A stretch of 64,000 nucleotides of DNA, taken from assembly GCF_900996245.1 (NCBI RefSeq), contig NZ_CAAJGK010000011.1, positions 124,001 through 188,000 on the forward strand, given 5' to 3'. Below, piece after piece: positions 28,435-36,232 of this stretch. Positions within the stretch are counted from its first letter, which is position 1; each line of letters begins with the position of its first letter. Origin of the DNA: Paraburkholderia sp. BCC1886 (lineage in GTDB: Bacteria > Pseudomonadota > Gammaproteobacteria > Burkholderiales > Burkholderiaceae). Made by a program: the position numbers and the translations under genes. A model generated the notes under the pieces. That model made no database searches, was not told the DNA's origin, and saw only the letters and a list, made by a program, of their open reading frames with translations.

Positions 28435-28470
28435 AAAAAAAAAAAGAGAGCGCGCGGCTCTCTTTTTTTC
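28435..28470. terminator. Strong terminator with T-runs on both strands
   Basis: GAGAGC / GCTCTC stem (28446-28451 and 28457-28462), 5-nt loop, with 11 A on the left and 7 T on the right, so it can terminate in both directions. On the minus strand it lies between the 185-aa gene and the 432-aa gene, only ~18 nt before the latter's ATG. Confidence 0.85.
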
Positions 28471-28486
28471 AGGTGGGGTTAGGCGT

Positions 28487-29044
28487 TTAGACCGGCTTCA
28501 CGAACAGCGAGACAATGGGCTGGATCGGATAGGATTCGCCGCGCTTCACGCATTGACGAACCCGCTCCAGTCCTGCGCAGAGCCACGGCGCCGTTTCCGG
28601 AAATACCTGCACCTGTGCGGGCGTGAGGTAGTAGTACTGGAAGGGCAGCGTCGACTCGCTCATCAGCTGCCGGATATCCGCGTTCTGGATCGCTTTGTGG
28701 TAGTTCGCCTCGATGATGATCTCGGTGAACCCGTCGCGCCACACCATCTTTCGCGTCTTGGCGTAAGCCTTTGCCCGCGCCCCAACCAGCGTGCGGTAGT
28801 TGTCGTCCGGCTCCTCGGACTTGATGTAGTGCCAGAAGCCCTCCATCGATTTGAAGGGGCCGTAGAAGGGATGGATGAAGGGCGTACGTGCAAAGTGGGC
28901 AAGCTTCTGCCCCAGTTCCGTGGCGCCAGTCATCGAGATGTTGATGTGCGTCTTGCCGTCATCTTGCGGTTCGACATCCGGACGCTTCTCGAGCAGTGCG
29001 GGCACCCGTTTCGTGGCGTTGGTGGTCATGTTTCTGTATTCCAT
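28487..29044 (-). CDS. NADAR-like (YbiA-family) protein
   Basis: 185 aa; MTTN at 29029 is an alternative start. Residues ~40-140 resemble NADAR proteins: ELGQKLAHFARTPFIHPFYG, then FKSMEGFWHYIKS (the usual ...E.FW/EH position), GARAKAYAKTRK (A-K segment), and a C-terminal STLPFQYYYL. NADAR domains are N-glycosidase-like; some remove ADP-ribose from guanine in DNA and act with or against DarT-type toxins, and others act on riboflavin intermediates. In a phage genome a counter-defence or NAD-linked role is plausible. The family call is from remembered pattern only. Confidence 0.5.
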   Translation of the reverse strand: MEYRNMTTNATKRVPALLEKRPDVEPQDDGKTHINISMTGATELGQKLAHFARTPFIHPFYGPFKSMEGFWHYIKSEEPDDNYRTLVGARAKAYAKTRKMVWRDGFTEIIIEANYHKAIQNADIRQLMSESTLPFQYYYLTPAQVQVFPETAPWLCAGLERVRQCVKRGESYPIQPIVSLFVKPV

Positions 29045-29070
29045 TGATGTTTTCTACCAGCGGCCCTCCC

Positions 29071-29733
29071 TTAGTGATCAGCGCCGGCGTTGACGCGTTC
29101 ATCAAAGGTCGGCTCAATGCGGCCGTCCGGGAACGTTCTGGATTCGTAGACGTCAGCCGTCATGCGGACAGGCTGCTTGTGCGGTTGGGGTGACTCGCCT
29201 TCGAAGAGATCGGCCTGGGTGTCCTCGGGATCGATCTCGAAAGGGAACATGTTGCTTTGCGCGAGACTGGTGATGAAGTCGCGCACCTGCTGCAGATCGA
29301 TATCCTCGTCCTGCTCGAATTCCACATCGAGCTCTTCGAGAAAGCGGTTGACCATGGCGCGTGAGCCGAAGTCCACCATCGTGCCGTGCGTCGTGATCTT
29401 GCCATTGCGGTGTTTGCACCGGATGGCGAATTCCACTTCCTCGATCTGCAGAAAGCGCAGCCCTTTCATGAAGACCTTCCAGGTCATCTGGGGACGGGCG
29501 AATTCTTTGGTGAGATTACCGCGGGCGCTTGTCTGATCCCGCCGGGTAGGGGGATAGCCGTTACGGATATCTGTCACGAAGTCGTGCATGAGATTACCGT
29601 ACCGCGGACCACCGATGTTCAGGTCGTACAGCATTTGCCGCCACAGACGGGAAAGTACACCGTTTGCACCGGACGTGTTGCTCACTCCCTTGTCCTTGGA
29701 CTGGAGGATGCGCGCGAAAGGGTTGCGTGCCAT
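29071..29733 (-). CDS. Hypothetical protein
   Basis: 220 aa, AAGGA upstream. The N-terminus is basic and possibly nucleic-acid-binding (residues 1-75, including MHDFVTDIRNGYPPTRRDQT). The middle is beta-like (TWKVFMKGLRFLQIEEVEFA, HGTMVDFG), the region ~130-170 is acidic, and the tail is polar. It lies in a minus-strand run with the NADAR-like gene (27 nt apart), suggesting co-expression. No family recognised. Confidence 0.5.
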   Translation of the reverse strand: MARNPFARILQSKDKGVSNTSGANGVLSRLWRQMLYDLNIGGPRYGNLMHDFVTDIRNGYPPTRRDQTSARGNLTKEFARPQMTWKVFMKGLRFLQIEEVEFAIRCKHRNGKITTHGTMVDFGSRAMVNRFLEELDVEFEQDEDIDLQQVRDFITSLAQSNMFPFEIDPEDTQADLFEGESPQPHKQPVRMTADVYESRTFPDGRIEPTFDERVNAGADH

Positions 29734-29799
29734 GTTCGTTGAATTCCTTTGTGATCCTGCTTGTGAGCCTGCTTTGTGCTTGATTATCCACTGCTGTCC

Positions 29800-30342
29800 T
29801 TACGTCTCGATTGCTTCGCTGAGATCGATAAGGGCGACCGCGATTTGCCGCAAGTTGACGAGGAGCTTTGTCAGCATGCGCAAATTGTGTTCGTGAAGAC
29901 CGAAGTCGGCCGTATCACTGGACTGCATGAGCCTACATAAAATCAGGGCGTTTTCCTTGAAGGTGATGAGCTCCTTCGGGACGTCCAGATAGAAGCCGTC
30001 ATGCGAGGTAAAGAACTGGGATAGGGGAACCTGCTGGGTATCGATCGTCGACCATTGGTGGCCGAGTATCGATTCGCGAGCGACCGCCGCCTTGAGCTTC
30101 AGCAGCTCCGCGTTGTAGAGGTCGATCTTGGGAAAAAGGGTTGAGATCGCGCGCCCCGCGCCGTAGCTGTGGCGGTAGTCCTCAAACAGACCGACATCCA
30201 GATGGAGCAGGAGGTTTTCTAGGAGCTTCCGGTTAGGCTGGAAGTTCGACTGCTCTTGCGCTTCGCTACGCAGCGCCTGCGACATCGCACGGTGTTCTTG
30301 AATCGTGCGCCGGTGCTTCCAGCGCGAGAGCCATTGCATCAT
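29800..30342 (-). CDS. Hypothetical helical protein
   Basis: 180 aa, AAGGA eight bases before the first of two ATGs. It is predominantly alpha-helical with a Leu-rich C-terminal helix (RMLTKLLVNLRQIAVALIDL). It is the first gene of the minus-strand unit that runs to the NADAR-like gene, starting from the divergent region at 30343-30470. Confidence 0.5.
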   Translation of the reverse strand: MMQWLSRWKHRRTIQEHRAMSQALRSEAQEQSNFQPNRKLLENLLLHLDVGLFEDYRHSYGAGRAISTLFPKIDLYNAELLKLKAAVARESILGHQWSTIDTQQVPLSQFFTSHDGFYLDVPKELITFKENALILCRLMQSSDTADFGLHEHNLRMLTKLLVNLRQIAVALIDLSEAIET

Positions 30343-30395
30343 TGTCTTTTTCCTTGTGTGTAGGACGAATCATGTGCCTGGTGACAGGTAGATGA

Positions 30396-30399
30396 TATG
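30396..30399 (+). promoter_or_regulatory. Candidate TATG promoter in divergent region
   Basis: GATGATATGTAGTCCAG lies in the 128-nt gap between divergent genes, 75 nt before the next plus-strand ATG. No other strong signal is seen in this gap. Confidence 0.25.
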
Positions 30400-30470
30400 T
30401 AGTCCAGATTCTTTTCACTTCAGCCCGCTATTGGGCGTGACACCAACCCGTACCAAAAGGAAACAAGATC

Positions 30471-30707
30471 ATGTCGATCATTCAATCCGCAGAAACCGTC
30501 GCTGAATCCATCGTTGCCAAGATCGAAGCCGAAGGCCACGACGCTGCAGCGTTCCTCGAAGCCATCGTCGCGAAGGTCAAGGCGAAGATCGAAGGCACGG
30601 CAGCAACCGATGTGGCGGACGTCGCCACCGATGTCGAGGACGACGTCGATCCGGCAGCCGACACGCCGGCAGCTCCCGCAGCCAGCACGGACAGCACCGC
30701 GTCCTAA
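30471..30707 (+). CDS. Small acidic Ala-rich protein
   Basis: 78 aa, AAAGGAAAC before ATG. Residues 1-42 form an amphipathic helical part with alternating Glu/Lys (ETVAESIVAKIEAEGHDAAA); the rest is Asp/Ala/Thr/Pro-rich and probably disordered. It may be a small scaffold-like or host-interaction protein. No family recognised. Confidence 0.55.
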   Translation: MSIIQSAETVAESIVAKIEAEGHDAAAFLEAIVAKVKAKIEGTAATDVADVATDVEDDVDPAADTPAAPAASTDSTAS

Positions 30708-30728
30708 ACCGTCTTATCGCAGGAGAAC

Positions 30729-31232
30729 ATGATGTCCGAGCAGGACTTTGAAAACGAAGAGCTGTACCCGGAGATCACGCCTCCTGCGAAAGCAGCGCCT
30801 CAAACCATAGAGGTAGAGGTGCTGCCTTCGGATGACCACGTCCTCAGCTACACCCAGCGCCAGCGCCAACTCCTCATCACAACCATGATGGGCGAGAAAG
30901 GCGAGAAGCTCAGCGAGCTCGACAAGGGCGAGAAGATGGTGGTGCTCCATGCGCTGGACGGCATGGACCGGCAGGCAATCTCGAAGAAGCGTCTTGATAC
31001 CGACAAGGAAATCAGCGCGTCTCAGGCCGAAGTCGCCGGCATCATCGCTCAGGTGCTTGCGGGCACCGTGGGCAGATCACCGGGTGCAGTGGGCGGTCGC
31101 AAAGATGTGCCACAGTTACCGACGAACATCGCCGAGCCGGAGTTCGTGCCCGGCGAGATTTCTGTGGACGCGCCCCAGATGGACGTGGATACGTTCATGG
31201 CTCAATCCTATGACCAGGGACTGAGCCAGTAA
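30729..31232 (+). CDS. Hypothetical protein
   Basis: 167 aa; AGGAG precedes two adjacent ATGs, and the second (30732) has the better spacing. The acidic N-terminus is followed by a helical core (YTQRQRQLLITTMMGEKGEK, VVLHALDGMDRQAISKKRLD) and a polar C-terminus. The LDGMDR..ISKKR segment seems conserved-looking and may bind nucleic acid, but no family is claimed. It is followed by the convergent terminator at 31260. Confidence 0.55.
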   Translation: MMSEQDFENEELYPEITPPAKAAPQTIEVEVLPSDDHVLSYTQRQRQLLITTMMGEKGEKLSELDKGEKMVVLHALDGMDRQAISKKRLDTDKEISASQAEVAGIIAQVLAGTVGRSPGAVGGRKDVPQLPTNIAEPEFVPGEISVDAPQMDVDTFMAQSYDQGLSQ

Positions 31233-31249
31233 GACTCGCTTTTACGGTG

Positions 31250-31312
31250 CTCATGACCTCCTCCTACTCCCTACCCTGTACAAGAGGGTAGGGAGTAGGA
31301 GGTGGCTTTATG
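31250..31312. terminator. Long hairpin terminator between convergent genes
   Basis: Perfect 17-bp stem CCTCCTACTCCCTACCC / GGGTAGGGAGTAGGAGG (31260-31276 and 31286-31302), 9-nt loop, CATG on the left and TTTATG on the right. The right end overlaps the stop codon of the minus-strand gene. Confidence 0.85.
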
Positions 31313-32033
31313 CCGTTGCGTCGTCTTGGGGTTTGATGATGCTGAAGTATTTGATGTCGATCAATTCCAGCCCCACCAGGCCGGAAGCAAGCATTGTCAT
31401 GGCTGCGAACGGGTGAGCCGCATCTCTCACGAGGTCCTGCAAAGTCTTCTGATCGGGGCGCTCGCCAAAATACAGCGCCGGCGCGATGAGACTGACGTCA
31501 GGCAGGCGTGTCGTTGCAAAAGCTTGAGCGTGCACTTCCATCCATGCTTGAAAGTCGTACATGAACAGCATCGCGTAGTTTGCTTTGACGTGGGTTGGTG
31601 TCAGCGCTTGAGGACTAATGGTGACAAGCTCGACGGGTGCAGTGCTCCCGACGTGGACTGCCACGGCTTTACCGATGGCCTCTACCAACTCAGGATTCAA
31701 CTGGTACGGGTACGTATTCACAGCGATTTTGACCCCATCGAAATAGGGACGTGTGATCGCCATCTCGCTCAGATTCTGAGCAAGGCCACGCAACATCGTA
31801 GACAGCAGAGTCAGACCGGAGTGTTGCAGTGTTTCGACATTTCTTTCACGATAAGCTCGCTTGAACTCTTCGGTATCAACTCCCTCGAAGACATCGTGCT
31901 CACGCGTGTGGTAAGCATTCTGAAGCGCGCGAACCGCAGTATCTACCCCCATCTTAGCTAAAGTTCCGAGCCGCGTATCCAGGATACAGTCCAGCTCGAC
32001 CAGTATGGTCTCAATCTTATTTGACGTAGTCAT
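31308..32033 (-). CDS. Hypothetical protein
   Basis: 241 aa from MTTSNKIETI; a GTG start ten codons earlier (32063) is also possible. Mostly helical with some strands (EAIGKAVAVHVGSTAPVELV; ANYAMLFMYDFQAWMEVHAQ). No signal or TM segment. It is the last gene of the 31-36 kb minus-strand unit. No family recognised. Confidence 0.5.
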   Translation of the reverse strand: MTTSNKIETILVELDCILDTRLGTLAKMGVDTAVRALQNAYHTREHDVFEGVDTEEFKRAYRERNVETLQHSGLTLLSTMLRGLAQNLSEMAITRPYFDGVKIAVNTYPYQLNPELVEAIGKAVAVHVGSTAPVELVTISPQALTPTHVKANYAMLFMYDFQAWMEVHAQAFATTRLPDVSLIAPALYFGERPDQKTLQDLVRDAAHPFAAMTMLASGLVGLELIDIKYFSIIKPQDDATA

Positions 32034-32111
32034 TGCCGCTGTACGACAGATGTTTTTACGCACGGGGCCTCGATGCCCCGTGGCCCTTCAGGTCATTTTC
32101 CTACAGTACTG

Positions 32112-32654
32112 CTACGCCGGCGTCGTCGAGGAGGCAGGCGCTCGCTGGCGCGGCGGCTTCTCCTTGGGCAACTCAGGCGCTTTCACGCACAGCTGGATCA
32201 ATAGCATCGTGACCAGCCATTTATTCGCCATCAGCAGTCCCTTGCATGCCCGCTCTTCAGCAAGCGCGTCGAGAATCGGCTGAGGCATCGCTGGGAATCC
32301 CGTTATGCCTTGGGGCATCCCCTGGCCCGAATCGCCGCTGACAGCAAACGCAAGCGATTCCACCAGATGCGCGTACCGTTCACCCGTCGCCCCCCAGCGA
32401 GAGTAGAACGTGAAGCCGAGTGTCAGGATGAAATCACGGATCTCTGGGTCCGTGAATGCAATCTCGACAGCATGGCCAATGCCATCGGCACTGGCAATCA
32501 TGAAAGGCTTCTCACGCAGCACCAGCGAGTAGACAAATTTTCCGAGTCGCTCTTGCGGCTCCGGGCTCATCGTCTTCGTGTGTCCGAACACATGGTCGAA
32601 ACTGTCCACGAAGACCGCCGCAGCGTCGGCCCATTCTTGCGGTAGAAGACTCAT
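32112..32654 (-). CDS. Hypothetical protein with hydrophobic C-terminal helix
   Basis: 180 aa, start coupled to the preceding gene's stop by ATGA. The helical N-terminal part is followed by a flexible Gly/Pro/Met segment (SGQGMPQGITGFPAMPQP), a hydrophobic helix (~144-160, LLMANKWLVTMLLIQLCV) and a basic Pro/Ala tail. It could be membrane-associated. No family recognised. Confidence 0.5.
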   Translation of the reverse strand: MSLLPQEWADAAAVFVDSFDHVFGHTKTMSPEPQERLGKFVYSLVLREKPFMIASADGIGHAVEIAFTDPEIRDFILTLGFTFYSRWGATGERYAHLVESLAFAVSGDSGQGMPQGITGFPAMPQPILDALAEERACKGLLMANKWLVTMLLIQLCVKAPELPKEKPPRQRAPASSTTPA

Positions 32655-33331
32655 GATACAAGTCCTGCAGGTTGTAGGTGCATGCTGATCAGCATGGAGT
32701 TCAGCGTCTGTGTGGACTTCACACCGCCGCGCAGATGTTCAATGGCTTTCTGCGACGCACCCCCGGTGCGCGCAAAGCTGTCATTGAGTGCGTTGAACCC
32801 CTTGGTGTCGCCACCACGGATCGCCGTCATCTCGACAATGTTCTTGTCGAGCTTCAGCGCTGCCAGCACCTGTGTCTCCGGATACGAGATCCGCGACGCT
32901 TCCGACTTGCCAGAAGGCTGCCCCGTCAGGTCATCGACACTGCGGTTGTCTTCCGGCACGGACATCTTCTTGACCTGCAACTGCGCCTGACGACGCAAGA
33001 TCATGTCGCCCACCAGGTATCGCACCGGTGAGAGATAGGGCGGGATGTCGTTGCCCGGATCAATCCAGAGCCGCTCGAAGAAGTTGTGGCCCAACTCGTC
33101 GGCAAGGTTCAGGTTGTTCGCCACCGTCACTTTCGCTTTCGCGAAGTTCGGTGCAATCACGGCAAGACGGATTTCCTTGCGGCCGAGCTTCCCCATGAAG
33201 TCATCGAACGTCTCGTCATCCATCTCAGCGAAGAGATCCTTGTAGATCTGGACGTTGCTCGTATCGCCCGGCAATAGCTTGCCGATATATTCGAGAATGA
33301 ACGCCTCGCTTTCCTTACGTTTCTTTTTCAT
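32651..33331 (-). CDS. Conserved phage protein resembling the RNAP beta C-terminal segment
   Basis: 226 aa. Residues ~118-180 contain VKKMSVPEDN, DLTGQPSGKSE, SYPETQVLAAL and EMTAIRGGD. These align by eye with bacterial beta near its C-terminus (DDKMHARSTG, VTQQPLGGKAQ, FGEMEVWALEA, EMLTVKSDD). The beta gene in this window ends before this segment. The idea that this is a detached beta C-terminal module is a hypothesis. The known fact is only the motif order. The N-terminal ~110 residues are helical with no known match. Coupled by ATGA overlap to the next gene, and overlapping the DUF2493-like gene by 17 nt. Confidence 0.45.
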   Translation of the reverse strand: MKKKRKESEAFILEYIGKLLPGDTSNVQIYKDLFAEMDDETFDDFMGKLGRKEIRLAVIAPNFAKAKVTVANNLNLADELGHNFFERLWIDPGNDIPPYLSPVRYLVGDMILRRQAQLQVKKMSVPEDNRSVDDLTGQPSGKSEASRISYPETQVLAALKLDKNIVEMTAIRGGDTKGFNALNDSFARTGGASQKAIEHLRGGVKSTQTLNSMLISMHLQPAGLVS

Positions 33332-33842
33332 CCTTCACCCGTTTGTCCGCATCCACCAGAAAGATCGTGGGCTCGATCTCACGTCGACGTGCTTCCTCAA
33401 TCATGTTTCGGGTGCCGGTGGATTTACCGTCCCAGAACACGACGAGCTTCGTCATGACGTTTGCCATCTCGGCATTGCGCTGATGCCCCGCCACGACGTT
33501 GTAATCGCGGCCAGTGCGGTGATTGCGTCGAACCACCGCACCAGGCACAGTCAGATCGTCCCACTTCGCCGGGAACTCAGTCCAGGCGAGACCATTCTCA
33601 CGACACCAGCGAATGGTCATATCATCAGCGCCAGTACGGGCCTTGCCACTGACGAAGATGAGTGAGGTACCGGGATGTTCGCGAAGGACGTAACCCTCGA
33701 GTTCCCGAACGAACCGATCGTAGTCGTTGAAGTTCCGACTGCCTGCCACCACGATCACTTCGTCGAAGTCCGCAATCGCTTCATGCGACAGCGGTGCGTG
33801 TTCGATCAAGCCAACAGCGGCAGCTCGTGCGTCATGATGCAT
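33315..33842 (-). CDS. DUF2493 / SLOG-superfamily nucleotide-sugar-like sensor protein
   Basis: 175 aa, GGAG eight bases before ATG. Rossmann-type features: VIVVAGSRNFNDYDRF at ~residues 28-43, the SGKARTGADDMTIRWC region with the SG..GAD motif, GHQRNAEMAN (conserved RN..M) and KLVVFWDGKSTGTRNMIEEA (the G/S-T-G loop). This pattern is typical of DUF2493/YAcAr proteins in the SLOG superfamily, which bind nucleotide-derived ligands. In phages the function is unknown; nucleotide second-messenger binding is a possibility only. Confidence 0.7.
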   Translation of the reverse strand: MHHDARAAAVGLIEHAPLSHEAIADFDEVIVVAGSRNFNDYDRFVRELEGYVLREHPGTSLIFVSGKARTGADDMTIRWCRENGLAWTEFPAKWDDLTVPGAVVRRNHRTGRDYNVVAGHQRNAEMANVMTKLVVFWDGKSTGTRNMIEEARRREIEPTIFLVDADKRVKDEKET

Positions 33843-34165
33843 GGCAGAACTCCAACGGTGAACAGGCGCTTCCAGTCGTCGACGGACCCTTCACGATCCA
33901 CGAGGCTGTAACGGACATCCATCGTGTCGATCTGCTTGACCTCGTTCAGGCGACCGATAATCACACGCCACGCGCGGTTGATCGCGAAGCGCTGATAGTT
34001 CTGGTCTTCCAATGAATCTACGCCGGCCTGGAGGTGCTTCAGCCAGTCGTGCGGGCGCGGGTGTCCCTTCTCCTGCAACAGCTCGGTGACCCAGGTCACG
34101 AGGTTGGAGGATGGTGGATTACTTTGCTCCGATATCTCGGAGTTTTTCTCTACATCATGAGTCAT
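33806..34165 (-). CDS. Hypothetical protein
   Basis: 119 aa, overlapping the SLOG-like gene start by 37 nt. Helical, with an acidic/polar N-terminus and a core WVTELLQEKGHPRPHDWLKH. No convincing Shine-Dalgarno. No family recognised. Confidence 0.45.
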   Translation of the reverse strand: MTHDVEKNSEISEQSNPPSSNLVTWVTELLQEKGHPRPHDWLKHLQAGVDSLEDQNYQRFAINRAWRVIIGRLNEVKQIDTMDVRYSLVDREGSVDDWKRLFTVGVLPCIMTHELPLLA

Positions 34166-34201
34166 GGCAGTATTTATTACCCAGTAATCTTATTAATCAC
34201 G

Positions 34202-34233
34202 CTAAATGGCGCATTTTTAATGACGCCATTTAG
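34202..34233. repeat. 10-bp inverted repeat in AT-rich intergenic region
   Basis: CTAAATGGCG / CGCCATTTAG, perfect, 12-nt spacer. It lies in the 80-nt gap between two minus-strand genes. There is no T-run on either side, so it could be a protein-binding site or a weak terminator. Confidence 0.4.
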
Positions 34234-34245
34234 ATTTCAGTGCGG

Positions 34246-34590
34246 TTATTCAGCAGTGGGCTGTTTCGCTTTCCACTCTTTGTAGTAGGCGAGGGCGCTG
34301 CCTTCCGGCAGGGATTCAAACCGGCCGTCTTCCATCTGTTCCTGTGAACGGTGCGCCGTACGACCGTCGACCATCAGGTAGGCGTAGGAATCTTTCCAGC
34401 CATCGCCTTCCTTCTTCACGTTCTCGTTGGGCAGCCCGGTGATGATGTACACGCCACCTGTCTCCAGATGGCGCACCTCTTCGCCGATGCGGAACCTGAA
34501 CAAGCCCGACGTGGCATCGAGCTGGATCGTGAGCTGCTGTTGCAGGTACGGGTGCACCCCAGCGATCTGCTGGCGCTTTGCGTCATCCAT
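34246..34590 (-). CDS. DUF1653-like hypothetical protein
   Basis: 114 aa, GAGG eight bases before ATG. A compact beta-rich domain with GEEVRHLETGGVYIITGLP, then AYLMVDGRTAHRSQEQMEDG, reminiscent of DUF1653 (G.YRH..G..Y.V.G ... R). The match is weak. It lies directly downstream of the RecA-like gene. Confidence 0.4.
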   Translation of the reverse strand: MDDAKRQQIAGVHPYLQQQLTIQLDATSGLFRFRIGEEVRHLETGGVYIITGLPNENVKKEGDGWKDSYAYLMVDGRTAHRSQEQMEDGRFESLPEGSALAYYKEWKAKQPTAE

Positions 34591-34600
34591 GGTGTTTTCC

Positions 34601-36106
34601 TCAGGCCGCAGCCAGGTAAGTGAAGCCGTCGCGTTCCGCGCAGCGCTGGATCAGATCGAGGTACTGCGGCAACGGCTTCTTGTCTTCGCCCATCCAGTAC
34701 GGGAAGTAGTGGTCGCGATCTTCCTTCGGCAGCGTCATGCGCAGCAGATCCATCGTCGAGAGGAAGGGCAACTCGTGTTGCTCGCCGTGTTCGTGCGTCC
34801 ACCAGCCGCGGGTCGTCAGCAGAATGCTCCAGTCGAAGCCATCCGCTTTCAGCTTCTCGTAGAGATCCTTCGGGGCAATCTTGAACTCGGGACGCAGCGT
34901 GTGCCACAGGTAGCTCATCTGGCACATCTCGGAGGTGATGTTCAGTGCCCGGCGCAGCATCGGGTCGCTGTCGATCTTGCGCCGCACCGTGGTGCGCTGC
35001 AGTTTGACCTCCGGATAGATCGCGAGGCTGTAGTTGATGTTGTTGCCTTCCAGCCCGAAACGACCCTGCTCCTTGATGTGGTGGAACTCGGTAAGCGACG
35101 GCAGCACGCCTTCCTTCTGGGAGACGATGAGCGTGAACGCCATGCCCGACACACCTGACTTCGAGCGCAGGTTACGGATCTGCACTGTGTTCAGGTCGGT
35201 ATCGAGCTTGAGCGTGTCGTCCTGGTTCCGTGGGTATTCCGGCGCGCGGTTGCTGTCGAAGAGCGGTGCCGAGTTGAAGCAGTGCCAGAGATTGTGCGTG
35301 ATGAAGGTGAACTTGTCGGTCACGCCCTTGATCTTGTCGCCGTTCTTCAGGTGCTTGAGCTTCTGGATCGGTACCGAGCCAGCGGGACCAGCGTTTTGCA
35401 GCGTCGATTCCTTGCCGAGGTGGGCCACCATCTGCAGGTAGTCGTAGGCCTGACCATGCAGGCGCGGAGCTTCCATCAGGATCCGGGTCTTGGCCAGACC
35501 CTGACGTTGGTGGATCATGTTCCCGCCGCCTTCACCCAGATCGTTCTTGTCCTGCATCTCGATCACGTCGCTCGTCTCGAATTCCGAGAACGAGTCGATC
35601 TCGGTGAACGTCGGGATGAGCATGGTGAACGCACCCGTGCGCTCCCGGTTCCAGAAGGGCGTATTGACAACGATGTCCTTACGCTTGACCTTCTCCTCGA
35701 GCTCCTTTTTGTGCTCCTTGTACCACTCGTCGCCAACGTAGACCGTCTTGTCGGTAATGGACCAGCGGCCAGTGTCGAGCACATCTTCGCCGTGGAAGGC
35801 TTCGATCCGCGATACCACTTCACGCTGGTGATCTTCGTGGATGTTCACTTCGGTGTCGTACGTCTTCCCAGTCGAAAACATCATGCGCGACATAGCCGTC
35901 AGCGTCTGGAAGTGTTCGAAGGTGGACTTGAAGTTGTTACCAATCCCCGTGTAGCCCGTGATGGCAGCAAGGCCACCGTTGAGCACCGATTCGTTTCGGC
36001 GCCCCTTGATGTAATGCCCGGTGCTGATATCGAGCCCCGCGCCGATATTGATCATCAATTTGATGTGGGCCGCAGGGGTCAGTTTTGTTCGGAGGTCAAT
36101 TTGCAT
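34601..36106 (-). CDS. RecA-like P-loop ATPase (UvsX-like recombinase or helicase)
   Basis: 501 aa from MQIDLRTKLT; upstream in-frame sequence is not needed. The Walker A region reads GYTGIGNNFKST (~residues 51-62), with Lys60 and Ser/Thr after it, closer to the FKS form of T4 UvsX than to a standard GxxxxGKT. A Walker B-like FTEIDSFSEF follows at ~169-177, and HQRQGLAKTRILMEAPRL could hold the sensor/arginine region. The C-terminal ~200 residues lack a known domain. A role in recombination or replication is inferred from the RecA-like core. Confidence 0.6.
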   Translation of the reverse strand: MQIDLRTKLTPAAHIKLMINIGAGLDISTGHYIKGRRNESVLNGGLAAITGYTGIGNNFKSTFEHFQTLTAMSRMMFSTGKTYDTEVNIHEDHQREVVSRIEAFHGEDVLDTGRWSITDKTVYVGDEWYKEHKKELEEKVKRKDIVVNTPFWNRERTGAFTMLIPTFTEIDSFSEFETSDVIEMQDKNDLGEGGGNMIHQRQGLAKTRILMEAPRLHGQAYDYLQMVAHLGKESTLQNAGPAGSVPIQKLKHLKNGDKIKGVTDKFTFITHNLWHCFNSAPLFDSNRAPEYPRNQDDTLKLDTDLNTVQIRNLRSKSGVSGMAFTLIVSQKEGVLPSLTEFHHIKEQGRFGLEGNNINYSLAIYPEVKLQRTTVRRKIDSDPMLRRALNITSEMCQMSYLWHTLRPEFKIAPKDLYEKLKADGFDWSILLTTRGWWTHEHGEQHELPFLSTMDLLRMTLPKEDRDHYFPYWMGEDKKPLPQYLDLIQRCAERDGFTYLAAA

Positions 36107-36182
36107 TGTCGAGTTGCTCGTACATAGCCCTATGAAAAGGCGTTGGTTTTCTGACGGCGTTTCAAACAATGGCTCGACCAAA

Positions 36183-36194
36183 GTAATTTTATAG
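36183..36194. promoter_or_regulatory. GTAATTTTATAG motif in divergent region
   Basis: The same 12-mer occurs at 40274-40285, also between divergent genes. Its reverse complement CTATAAAATTAC is -10/TATA-like. It may be an early or middle promoter for either strand. Confidence 0.3.
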
Positions 36195-36232
36195 CGCAGC
36201 TCTGCCTGTTCTTTTTATCTCCGGACAACTAC

